DNA of 64,000 nucleotides from Streptomyces camelliae (GTDB lineage Bacteria > Actinomycetota > Actinomycetes > Streptomycetales > Streptomycetaceae). How positions within the stretch are numbered: position 1 is the first letter of the stretch; the number at the start of each line of letters is the position of its first letter. Below are positions 16,391 to 23,530 of this stretch, one piece after another. Location: assembly GCF_027625935.1 (NCBI RefSeq), contig NZ_CP115300.1:7874001-7938000 (forward strand), in the 5' to 3' direction. A model generated the notes under the pieces. It saw nothing but the letters and a program-made list of their open reading frames with translations. It searched no databases and was not told where the DNA came from. The position numbers and the translations under genes were made by a program.

Positions 16391-16685
16391 TACGACGCGA
16401 CGGCAGATCTCGGTCAGGTGCGGGAAGAGCGCCCTCTTGCGGTACACAGCCGATGCGCCGGCGCTCGGCGGGGACCCTCGTGGCGCCGTCGTCGAGGAGG
16501 CGGCCGTGCAGGGTGACCCTCCCCTGGGTGGCGGAGTGGAAGCCGGCGACGACACGGAGCAAGGTGCTCTTGCCGCAACCGGAGGAACCCAGGACACAGG
16601 CGAGCGCCCCGTCATCGACGGTCACCGTCACGACGGCGTACGGCGCCGCTGCAACAGCATTTCCGTATGAGTTCACAGGAGGCAA
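16390..16685 (-). pseudogene. Fe(III)-type ABC ATPase, N-terminal fragment in inverted orientation
   Basis: The minus strand encodes a start-like VNSYGNAV, then VTVDDGALACVLGSSGCGKS with Walker A, TLLRVVAGFHSATQGRVTLH, and RRRIGCVPQEGAL, where a frameshift near 16430 continues LFPHLTEICRR before homology ends. This is the first 90 or so residues of an FbpC/PotA-type ATPase. It points toward the permease remnant, whereas such genes normally run in the same direction, so an inversion or recombination joint lies near 16385-16390. Confidence 0.65.
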
Positions 16686-16749
16686 AGCCCTCTCCCCAAC
16701 AACATCACCGAGAAATTCTGCAAATTCTTATGATCGATATACTGACTGA

Positions 16750-17487
16750 GTGGGACTTGACCACGCCGCGCTGACCAGCTTGGCCGCCCTGGGCGACGCC
16801 ACGCGGCGCCGCATGTTCGAGCTGATCCGGCAAGGGCGGCGGCCGGTGACGCGTGAGGAGATGGCCGACAGCCTTGGCATCTCCCGCAAGCTGGCGGCTT
16901 TCCACCTGGACAAGCTGGTGGCGGTCGGCCTGCTCCAGGCGCGCGTCGATTCACCCGGGGGTATTCGCAAGGTCGGCCGTAGGCCCAAGGTGTACGAGCC
17001 GGTGGACGAGGCGATCGGGGTGACCATTCCCGAGCGTCGTTACGGCATGCTGGCCGACGTCCTCACCGAGGCCGTGCTCACCGAGACGGACGAGGAGTCG
17101 GCTCGCGAGGCCGCGCTCCGCGTGGCATACCGGCGCGGGGAGACCTTGGGCACCACCAAACGTGAGCGGGTGCGTCCCGGGCGCCTCGGTGCTGAGCGCG
17201 GACTGACCGTAGCGGCCGAAACACTCGATGAGTTCGGTTACGAGCCGGAGCGCATCGGGCCCACCCTGATGAGCCTGCGTAACTGTCCCTTCCACCCCAT
17301 GGCGGCCAAGGCCCCCGAGCTGGTCTGCGCCGTCAACCAGGCTTTCCTGGCCGGTTACCTGCACGGTCTGGGAAGCGACAAGACCACAGCGGTACTCGCC
17401 CCGAGGCCCGGCGTATGCTGCGTCGAACTGCGCGGTGACGACACGGCGGGCGGCACATCGGAGTGGGGTGGCGTCTGCGAGCGGTGA
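16750..17487 (+). CDS. SufR-like winged-helix regulator with Cys cluster (copy 2)
   Basis: 245 residues from GTG 16750, closely similar to the protein at 14860 over its whole length. Shared elements are the helix-turn-helix GISRKLAAFHLDKLVAVGLL, wing PGGIRKVGRRPKVYEPVDEA, and the Cys positions NCPFHP, LVCAVNQAF and GVCCVEL. These are the expected ligands of an Fe-S cluster in SufR-family regulators. It stands alone between fragments of iron transporter and TauE/SafE genes, and the region upstream (16700-16745) is AT-rich. The original target may have been the decayed iron transporter. Confidence 0.85.
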   Translation: MGLDHAALTSLAALGDATRRRMFELIRQGRRPVTREEMADSLGISRKLAAFHLDKLVAVGLLQARVDSPGGIRKVGRRPKVYEPVDEAIGVTIPERRYGMLADVLTEAVLTETDEESAREAALRVAYRRGETLGTTKRERVRPGRLGAERGLTVAAETLDEFGYEPERIGPTLMSLRNCPFHPMAAKAPELVCAVNQAFLAGYLHGLGSDKTTAVLAPRPGVCCVELRGDDTAGGTSEWGGVCER

Positions 17488-17539
17488 GCCGTGTCCGTGC
17501 TTGCCGCTCGCGGCCCGCAGGTTGCCTCGGCTGGTGCGC

Positions 17540-17765
17540 TGCGTACACATGAACAGGGGGAGTTGTCATGTGCGCGGTTGATTGCGATCCCGTGGAACCT
17601 GGCGGTGTGGGCGGTCCCTGGGGTGGTGGACGGTGCCTTGGTCGGCGCCCGCCTGCAGAGGAAGGCCGGCGAGGGGTCGGCCCCGGCGCTTCTTCGTCCG
17701 CCTGTTCCTGCTGATCGGCGTCATGTTCTTGCTCGGGGTTCACCGGCTTCGCCGGGCCTGCGGCC
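17540..17765 (+). pseudogene. TauE/SafE-type permease C-terminal remnant
   Basis: One frame gives LIAIPWNLAVWAVPGVVDGA then LVGARLQRK, matching the penultimate helix and GxRLQ loop of TauE/SafE anion exporters. A shift near 17680 to another frame gives RRFFVRLFLLIGVMFLLGV, matching the final helix. The rest of the protein is missing. The surrounding 17488-17833 gap otherwise holds nothing I can support. Confidence 0.5.
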
Positions 17766-17833
17766 TGAGGCTGCCGCCATGCGTGCGCGTCGGGAGGCGT
17801 AGTGACGCCGTGGCCATGCCGAGCCCGGGCGGG

Positions 17834-18316
17834 CTATGCGCTCAGGGAGATGAAGGCGCCGACGATGACGCCGTAGGCGAGGTGCGCGACGAGGGTGACG
17901 ATCGGGGTGGCCAGGCCGTAGTTGAGCATGAGGAAGCCGGGAGGTTCGAGCAGTGCCACATCGGGGGCGCTGGTGAGGGAGGTGCCCATACGGGGGTGGA
18001 CCAGGGGCAGCAGGATGTTGACCAGTACGGTGCCGGCGAACACGCCGTGGGCGAGTCCGAACAGCGCCCCCAGCCACCAGCTGCTGTGGCCCAGGGCAAG
18101 AAACAGGGCGTAGTAGCCGAGGGCGAAGAGCAGTCCGATGGTGAAGTGCAGCAGGTAACCGAGGGCCTTGGCGCGGGTGCGGTTGACGGTGAAGGCGCTG
18201 CCGAGGAGGAAGGGCAGGTCGATGCGGGTGAGCCTGAGTTCGCCCGCCGCCCGCAGCATGGTGGTGAGGACCAGGGTCCCGAGGAACCCGCCTGCGAGCG
18301 CTGCTGTCACACTCAT
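17834..18316 (-). CDS. Four-helix membrane protein, unknown function
   Basis: 160 residues from ATG 18316, overlapping the stop of the upstream GH15 gene as ATGA, so the two are translationally coupled. Four hydrophobic stretches are visible (about 3-20, 50-75, 80-105 and 125-155). Features include DLPFLLGSAFTVNRTRAKAL near residue 35, HGVFAGTVLVNILLPLVHPRMG in the middle and GLATPIVTLVAHLAYG close to the end. No enzyme motif is seen. The pairing with a glycosidase suggests a shared stress or trehalose-linked role, which is a guess. Confidence 0.75.
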   Translation of the reverse strand: MSVTAALAGGFLGTLVLTTMLRAAGELRLTRIDLPFLLGSAFTVNRTRAKALGYLLHFTIGLLFALGYYALFLALGHSSWWLGALFGLAHGVFAGTVLVNILLPLVHPRMGTSLTSAPDVALLEPPGFLMLNYGLATPIVTLVAHLAYGVIVGAFISLSA

Positions 18317-20145
18317 CGCTGGTCCCGTTCGGTGAGGGCGCAGGCGGCGCTGATCAGCGCCAGGTGGCTCAGGGCCTGCGGCAGGTTGCCCAGGAACGTG
18401 CCGTCGGCCGGGTCGATCTCCTCGCTGTACAGGCCGACGTCGTTGGCCTGTGTGATCAGCTGGTCCATCAGGTCGGCTGCTTCCATGACGCGTCCGCAGT
18501 CGGCCAGCGCCTCGGCGAGCCAGAAGGAACAGGCCAGGAACGCGCCCTCGCTGCCGGGCAGGCCGTCGGCGTCGCTGTAGCGGTGGACGAACGGGCCGAA
18601 GGCCAGCTCGCGGCGGATGGCCTCGACCGTGCCGCGCAGCCGCGGCTGGCCGGGGTGGGCGTAGCCGTACAGCAGGCCGAGCAGCAGGCTGGCGTCCACC
18701 TCCTCGCTGTCGGCGGTGCGGGTGTAACTGCGCTTGCGGTCGCTGAAGCAGCGGGTCTCGATGAAGTGCCTGATCGCCTGGCGTTCCCGCCGCCACCGGT
18801 CGGCGTGACGGGCGGGGATGAGCCGCAGGTCGGCCATGCGTGTGGCGCGGTCCAGGGCCACCCAGCACATCATCTTGGACTGGGTGAAGTGCAGCGGGCG
18901 ACTGCGGACCTCCCAGATCCCCGCGTCCGGCTCCCGCCACAGCCTGCACACCAGGTCGGCCATCTCTGCGACGCGGCGAGCGACGTCGGCGTCCAGCCGT
19001 CCCACCGCCTGCGCGTACAGCCACGCGGTCTGGAGTAGCTCACCGTAGGTGTCCAGCTGCAGCTGGTCGGAGGCTGCGTTACCGATCCGGGGCGGCGCGG
19101 ATCCCTGGTAGCCCTGGAGCGGCAGCGTCCGCTCGATCGCGCGGGCGCCGCCGTCCAGCCGGTAGAGCACGCGCAGGCGCGGATGGGTGAGCTGGGTGGC
19201 GTGCATCAGCCACCAGAAGTAGGCGTGCGCCTCGCGGGCGCAGCCCAGCCGCAGGAACGCGTCCAGGGTGAAGGCGGAGTCCCGGATCCAGGAGTACCGG
19301 TAGTCCCAGTTGCGGATCCCGCCGATCTGCTCGGGCAATGAGGACGTGGCGGCTGCCGCGATCGTGCCCGAGGGGGCGAAGTCCAGCAGCTTCAGCGCCA
19401 GGGCGCTGCGCTCCACCGCCTGCTGCCATGGCCCGCCGCAGCTGCGCTCGCCCAGCCAGCGGCGCCAGACGGTGCAGGTGTGTACCAGGCGCGCATCGCA
19501 CTCGACACACGAGGGGAGGATCAGCGGCTCCTGGTGGGCGAAGGACAAGGCGATCAGTGCGCGGGACCCCGGCCGGGTTTCGAAGTGGCCGCTGATCGCC
19601 GACTCGGTGCACTGCGGTCGGCCGGCCTGCCAGGTGCAGACCGCGACCGCGTCCGCCCCGCAGGAGGCCACCGGGGCCCCTGCCCGCGTGCGGATGTGCG
19701 TCGGGCCGCTGCCGTAGCCGAAGCGGGGCGTCACGCTCCAGCGTATCGGCACGCTTCCCGACAGCCCGTCGACCCGGCGCTGCAGTTCCCGCATGGGCGT
19801 CAGACGGGTGTCCGGCACTGTCATCGCATCGGTGACACGGACCGTGCCCAGGGCCGTGGTGAAGGTGGTCTCCAGCACGTTGGTGCCAGGCAGGTAGCGG
19901 CGGGCCACTGCCCAGGGCACGGTCGGCCGCACAGTGCAGCTGCCACCGTGATGACTGTCGAGGACCGCGGTGAATACCGTTGGGGAGTCCAGATCGGGCA
20001 CCGGCAGCCAGTCCACGGCACCGTCGCGGGCCACCAGCGCGACGGTGCGGCCGTCCCCGATGGCCGCGTACTCCCGCAGCGGCGCGTACCCGTCATGGCG
20101 CTCCGGCCGCTCGCCGGCGGCCGATCCTGAAGAGCACTTTCCCAT
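18313..20145 (-). CDS. GH15 family glycoside hydrolase (glucoamylase/trehalase type)
   Basis: 610 residues from ATG 20145, which has GGAGGT seven bases upstream. An N-terminal beta-sandwich domain begins with YAPLREYAAIGDGRTVALVA and DGAVDWLPVPDLDSPTVF. The (alpha/alpha)6 catalytic domain contains GIRNWDYRYSWIRDSAFTLD near residue 278, and the C-terminal acid region GLYSEEIDPADGTFLGNLPQ followed by ALSHLALI. This is the actinobacterial GH15 type, whose characterised members include trehalases and glucoamylases. There is no signal peptide, so it is cytoplasmic and an intracellular trehalase or dextrinase role fits best. Confidence 0.9.
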   Translation of the reverse strand: MGKCSSGSAAGERPERHDGYAPLREYAAIGDGRTVALVARDGAVDWLPVPDLDSPTVFTAVLDSHHGGSCTVRPTVPWAVARRYLPGTNVLETTFTTALGTVRVTDAMTVPDTRLTPMRELQRRVDGLSGSVPIRWSVTPRFGYGSGPTHIRTRAGAPVASCGADAVAVCTWQAGRPQCTESAISGHFETRPGSRALIALSFAHQEPLILPSCVECDARLVHTCTVWRRWLGERSCGGPWQQAVERSALALKLLDFAPSGTIAAAATSSLPEQIGGIRNWDYRYSWIRDSAFTLDAFLRLGCAREAHAYFWWLMHATQLTHPRLRVLYRLDGGARAIERTLPLQGYQGSAPPRIGNAASDQLQLDTYGELLQTAWLYAQAVGRLDADVARRVAEMADLVCRLWREPDAGIWEVRSRPLHFTQSKMMCWVALDRATRMADLRLIPARHADRWRRERQAIRHFIETRCFSDRKRSYTRTADSEEVDASLLLGLLYGYAHPGQPRLRGTVEAIRRELAFGPFVHRYSDADGLPGSEGAFLACSFWLAEALADCGRVMEAADLMDQLITQANDVGLYSEEIDPADGTFLGNLPQALSHLALISAACALTERDQR

Positions 20146-20212
20146 CCGGAACACCTCCGACTTGCCTGACCTCCTCACCCTGACGTCGGCAGCCCGCGAA
20201 GGCTGCAACCGA

Positions 20213-20332
20213 TCATTGATGCGTGTGCGTCTGAAGGTCGGGGACGACATCGTGGTCGGCCAGCGCCGGCAGCATGCCCACCTGGATGGCACCCAGGCTC
20301 CCCCCGCCGCACAGCACGACCGCCCCGGCCAT
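20213..20332 (-). pseudogene. Patatin-like phospholipase N-terminal fragment
   Basis: A 39-codon ORF reads MAGAVVLCGGGSLGAIQVGM then LPALADHDVVPDLQ and stops. The GGGSLGAIQVGML segment is the oxyanion-hole motif of bacterial patatins, which normally continues to a GxSxG nucleophile. GGAGAC precedes the ATG. The nucleophile domain is absent, so the fragment is non-functional unless it has another role. Confidence 0.6.
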
Positions 20333-21373
20333 CGGAGTCTCCTCTCCACAGGCGCAAGCCGCTGGGGCAGGGCCCCGGCAAAAGATTGCGCGCCGACTTC
20401 TCGGCCGCCCTTGGTGCTACGGCTTGCGACGCCTGCTCAGGGCCTCCAGCCGTCACGTCCTTCCGACGTGGTTTCGATGCTGTCGGCGAGGAGGCAGTAC
20501 CGGGCTACGCAGTGTTGAGTCGTGAGTCGGCCGTCGACGCGCAGCGGCGTGCTCACGGCCGCCCCCCGTCCGCGGGCCCACTGCCGTGGGGCGGACTGTC
20601 CAGGAAGTACTCCCGGCGCAGCGACCCCGACCGGAAATACTTGATACTTGGTGCCTCAACCACCTTCGCGCGGGCGCCTCAGTGAGCACCCGTGCCGTTC
20701 CAGATCGGATGCAACGTGCCGATCATCTCATCTTGCGTCTTGTACTGCCATTCCCCGCGGTATGGAAAAGCGTTTCGGCGTCGGCGCATTTCCCGGTGGA
20801 TCCACCAATCGGGATGGACCTGAGTGACGCCGAGGGCGCGGCCGGTGATGGCATTGGAAGCGAGCTTGACCAGTCACGGAGCGCCGCTGTCAAGATCTGA
20901 CGCGCGACAACTCAATAGGCAAAGCGGCGGCTCGGACTGTAGCCGATCATTGCGGCGGGTATCCGTCGGCGGCGGCATGCGAGCCCGGCCCGCCCGCTAC
21001 GGCGTCTCCCCGCTGTGGCTCACCGCGCACGGCCACTTCCCGTGGACCACCTTTTCAGAGCGGTGTTTGCGCGGGCTGTCCCGTTCCCATGGATGTCCTC
21101 ACAATCTCCATGCCCTGGCAGGTCCGGACTCTGCTCCGGTCTTTTGCCTGTTCTCCAAGCCGACGTCGGTCCTGCTTTGATTGACTGCGCGGCAAGCTGG
21201 TCGTACGTTAAAGGAAAACCGTTATGTCCGTTTCATGTCGGAATTGACGGTCGCCGCCTGAGCGGGCTTCGCGGGCGGCGGGGGACGCACAGAGCTACGC
21301 GCAGGCTCTGAGCGAAGTGGACGGCCCGTCGAGGCCGCCGTAGATCAAGCACACCCTCGGAGAGGGGCTCATC
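20333..21373. other. Gene-poor stretch with one protein-like remnant
   Basis: Apart from the remnant at 20679-20873 I see no gene here. The GC content is lower than in the neighbouring genes and stops are frequent in every frame. The last part (21180-21370) is the upstream region of the WGH-repeat protein gene; AGAGG lies ahead of its ATG. Confidence 0.5.
20679..20873 (-). pseudogene. Unidentified protein C-terminal remnant
   Basis: A 64-codon frame closed upstream by TGA reads LVKLASNAITGRALGVTQVH, then PDWWIHREMRRRRNAFPYRG and EWQYKTQDEMIGTLHPIWNG with TGAH at the end. The residue mix (Trp, Tyr, Lys, Asn, Met) is far from the Arg/Ala/Pro noise of shadow frames, so this was a real coding sequence. 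I do not recognise the family, and no start codon with a ribosome site is present. Confidence 0.4.
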
Positions 21374-21718
21374 ATGCGCGCGAACACCCGTATCAAGAGA
21401 GTGGCCATCGCGGTCGCGTCAGCACCGATCCTGGCCCTCGCCGCCGGAGCCGGAGCCGCCCACGCAGCCGTCACCGCCGCGCCCACCCACGTCGCCTCGT
21501 TCCACCAAGACGACGGCTGGGGCTGGGGTGACCACGGCGGCTGGGGCTGGGGTGGAGGACACCACGAACACGGCTGGGGCTGGGGCGGAGGACACCACGA
21601 GCACGGCTGGGGCTGGGGTGGAGGACACCACGAACACGGCTGGGGCTGGGGTGGAGGACACCACGACCACGGCTGGGGCTGGGGCGACGACGGTTGGGGT
21701 TGGGGTTGGGGCGACTGA
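21374..21718 (+). CDS. Secreted Gly/Trp/His-rich repeat protein
   Basis: 114 residues. A typical Sec signal (RIKRVAIAVASAPILALAAGAGAAHA, cleavage near residue 32) is followed by a short spacer and then GWGWGGGHHEH repeated four times (last copy HHDH), ending in GWGWGDDGWGWGWGD. AGAGG precedes ATG 21374. Every repeat offers three His plus acidic residues, so metal binding (copper, nickel or zinc) is likely; the Trp/Gly pattern could also promote self-association at the cell surface. It lies beside the copper/cupredoxin cluster. No known family is recognised. Confidence 0.75.
   Translation: MRANTRIKRVAIAVASAPILALAAGAGAAHAAVTAAPTHVASFHQDDGWGWGDHGGWGWGGGHHEHGWGWGGGHHEHGWGWGGGHHEHGWGWGGGHHDHGWGWGDDGWGWGWGD
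21539..21670 (+). repeat. 33-bp tandem coding repeat, 4 copies
   Basis: Units start at 21539, 21572, 21605 and 21638 and encode GWGWGGGHHEH three times and GWGWGGGHHDH once. Units are almost identical at nucleotide level (GGTGGA versus GGCGGA differences), indicating recent expansion. Confidence 0.92.
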
Positions 21719-21721
21719 GTG

Positions 21722-21976
21722 TCAGCAGAACTGATCGCAACCCCTGACAACAGGGTGGATCCGGGTGCTCGATCCCATCGGGCACCCGGCTCCATATGAC
21801 GAAACCCCGATGCAGCTGATGGGAGACGGGCTCGTAGGCGGGGCGGTGTCCGTGCGCGTGTATGCGGTGTCGGCTCGGGTGTGCAAGCCCGGGCAGGTGA
21901 GGCACTGCATGAACTCCTGCTGGTGGCCGATGCGGCCGATGTCGGAGCCGTCGCCGATGCTGTAGCGGGACGCCAC
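21722..21976 (-). CDS. Possible small hypothetical protein
   Basis: A GTG-started frame of 84 codons opens with ASRYSIGDGSDIGRIGHQQE and FMQCLTCPGLHTRADTAY, which has a plausible residue mix and a CxxC pair. No ribosome site or family match supports it, and its 3' part overlaps the terminator-like hairpin of the facing gene. It may be a real short protein or a remnant. Confidence 0.25.
   Translation of the reverse strand: MASRYSIGDGSDIGRIGHQQEFMQCLTCPGLHTRADTAYTRTDTAPPTSPSPISCIGVSSYGAGCPMGSSTRIHPVVRGCDQFC
21761..21789. terminator. Hairpin downstream of the WGH-repeat gene
   Basis: CCGGGTGC (21761-21768) pairs perfectly with GCACCCGG (21782-21789) across a 13-base loop, about 40 bases after the stop codon. 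Confidence 0.5.
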
Positions 21977-22143
21977 CGAGGGCGTTGACCATGCCGCTGA
22001 AGCCGCGGAGTCGACGATCGATGCGGATCAACCCCGACCGGCTGGACCATCACCCGCCCGGCGTTACCCGAGTATCGCTGTGGAGGGTCGTCATCATGCT
22101 GCATGCGCTGAGCGCGCGCAGAGAGCGAGCGGCCGTTGGTACG

Positions 22144-22878
22144 TCAGCTCGGCGAGGCGGTGTCGCGGCTCGCGCCTGTGGCGGCCGAGCGTGATCCGAC
22201 CAGGAGCAGGCAGAGCACGGCGACCCCCGCGACGACCCCGGCGAGGAGGAGCAGCGGATCGAGCGGGCGGGCCGCGGAGGTGGTGCTGTCGGCCGGTGCG
22301 GCCGCCTGCTGGGTCGGCGCTGCCGCGGCGGCTGCCGCTGTGGCGGAGGCAGACGGGTTGCCCGACGCGGGCGCGGCGGCCGACACGCTGTGGCCGGCGT
22401 GCGTGGTGGGGACAACCGCGGGAGCCGACCGGGCGGGCCGTGCGGCCGAGGGGGCGGAACCGGAGTGCTGCTGGGTGGTCGGGTGCGTGGTGGGAGTAGG
22501 TGCGGCGGCGGCCCTGACGACGAGCTGGGCTGTCATGCCGGGGTGCACGGTGCAGACATAGCCAAAGGTGCCGGGCGTGGTGAAGGTGTGGCTCCAGGAG
22601 CCGCCCTTGTTCAGCAGTGGGGAGTGGATCGACTCCGGACCGGAAGTGGTCTTCACGTCGTGGGGGGCCTGGTCCTCGTTGACCCAGGTGACGGTGTCGC
22701 CGGCTGTGATGGTCAGGCTGCGCGGGCTGAAGGCGTAGCCGGACATCACGACACGGTACGACGTGGCAGCGTGCGCGGGGCGGGGGGCGAGGAAGGTGAC
22801 GGCGCTCGCCAGGAGCAGGGCTGCCAGCAGCAGGCGTACGGTGTGGACGAGCCGGAGCCGGGCGGTCAAGGGATGCAT
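22144..22878 (-). CDS. Membrane-anchored cupredoxin-domain protein
   Basis: 244 residues. Signal peptide about 1-37 (VRLLLAALLLASAVTFLAP to AHA), then one plastocyanin-like domain (about 40-125) with FSPRSLTITAGDTVTWVNED, QAPHDV and FGYVCTVHPGMTAQLVV, giving the His, Cys, His, Met type-1 copper ligands. A Pro/Ser/Ala-rich wall-spanning linker follows, and a C-terminal helix (about 205-228) anchors the protein. Its start overlaps the end of the upstream gene. Likely role: electron transfer or copper buffering at the outer membrane face, within the copper cluster. Confidence 0.88.
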   Translation of the reverse strand: MHPLTARLRLVHTVRLLLAALLLASAVTFLAPRPAHAATSYRVVMSGYAFSPRSLTITAGDTVTWVNEDQAPHDVKTTSGPESIHSPLLNKGGSWSHTFTTPGTFGYVCTVHPGMTAQLVVRAAAAPTPTTHPTTQQHSGSAPSAARPARSAPAVVPTTHAGHSVSAAAPASGNPSASATAAAAAAAPTQQAAAPADSTTSAARPLDPLLLLAGVVAGVAVLCLLLVGSRSAATGASRDTASPS

Positions 22879-23420
22879 GTGAACTCCGCGGCGACGAGCA
22901 GCCCGAGGTGGCGTGCGGGGCGTGTCCGGGACAGGGCGAATCCGGTCGTGCGGTGCAGCGGGCCGTAGGGGACGCGTGCGGTGCCGACGACGAGGAGATC
23001 GGCGTCGGCGCGTTCGACGACGCGCAGCAGCAGCGTGGCGGGGACGTGCTCCAGCGTGGTGTCGCCCGTGCCGAGGCTCCCGGGCACGCGCAGCCGCGTC
23101 CCGCCCGCCACCGGTTCGATGGCGGTGCTGGTGAAGGTGAGCAGTTCGCCGCCGAGTGCGTCGCCGCCCAGCGCGAGGCTCAGGACACAGTCCTCGGGGT
23201 CGGGGGCGACGGTCAGTGCCACTTCCACGACGTCGGCGCGTCGGCGCAGGGTGACCAATGGACCGGTGCGGTAGGTGAGTTCGGTGATGATGCGGTCGGC
23301 GGCGGCTGCGTACGCGCCGGGGCGGGGCAGCCAGTCACGGCCTGGCTGCGGAGGCAGTGTCGCGGTGGGCGACGACGTATGCACCCGGAGCGGTTGCGTG
23401 GGCGGGAGTTCGGTGGTCAT
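22866..23420 (-). CDS. Unknown protein in copper cluster
   Basis: 184 residues from ATG 23420 with GAGG upstream. It has no signal peptide and no membrane helix. Alternating hydrophobic strands (VEVALTVAPD, LLTFTSTAIEPVAGGTRLRV, ATLLLRVVERADADLLVVGT) suggest a beta-barrel, loosely like YceI proteins, but the resemblance is weak. Its last codons overlap the start of the cupredoxin gene at 22878, so the two are translationally coupled and probably share a function. Confidence 0.65.
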   Translation of the reverse strand: MTTELPPTQPLRVHTSSPTATLPPQPGRDWLPRPGAYAAAADRIITELTYRTGPLVTLRRRADVVEVALTVAPDPEDCVLSLALGGDALGGELLTFTSTAIEPVAGGTRLRVPGSLGTGDTTLEHVPATLLLRVVERADADLLVVGTARVPYGPLHRTTGFALSRTRPARHLGLLVAAEFTCIP

Positions 23421-23474
23421 GGCGGTACCTCGGGCTCGTGGCGGACGCCTGCCGGATCGGGGACAATGGCGGTG

Positions 23475-23513
23475 GTGGCGGGCCGGCCGACTGCGACTCG
23501 GCCGGCCCGCCAC
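23475..23513 (-). terminator. Strong hairpin after the long-linker cupredoxin gene
   Basis: A perfect 16-base stem, GTGGCGGGCCGGCCGA (23475-23490) with TCGGCCGGCCCGCCAC (23498-23513), closes a 7-base loop. It lies directly downstream of the stop at 23531 and separates that gene from the next pair. Confidence 0.8.
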
Positions 23514-23530
23514 ATCTCATCGCCCTGGTG

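Noticed and set aside
17567..17710. 48-codon ORF with a good ribosome site after the second regulator
   Set aside because: The product is Gly/Arg/Pro-rich with no family, and the same DNA is better explained as TauE/SafE remnant in other frames.
21539..21670. CRISPR-like array suggested by regular repeats
   Set aside because: Units are contiguous with no spacers and encode a protein repeat in frame.
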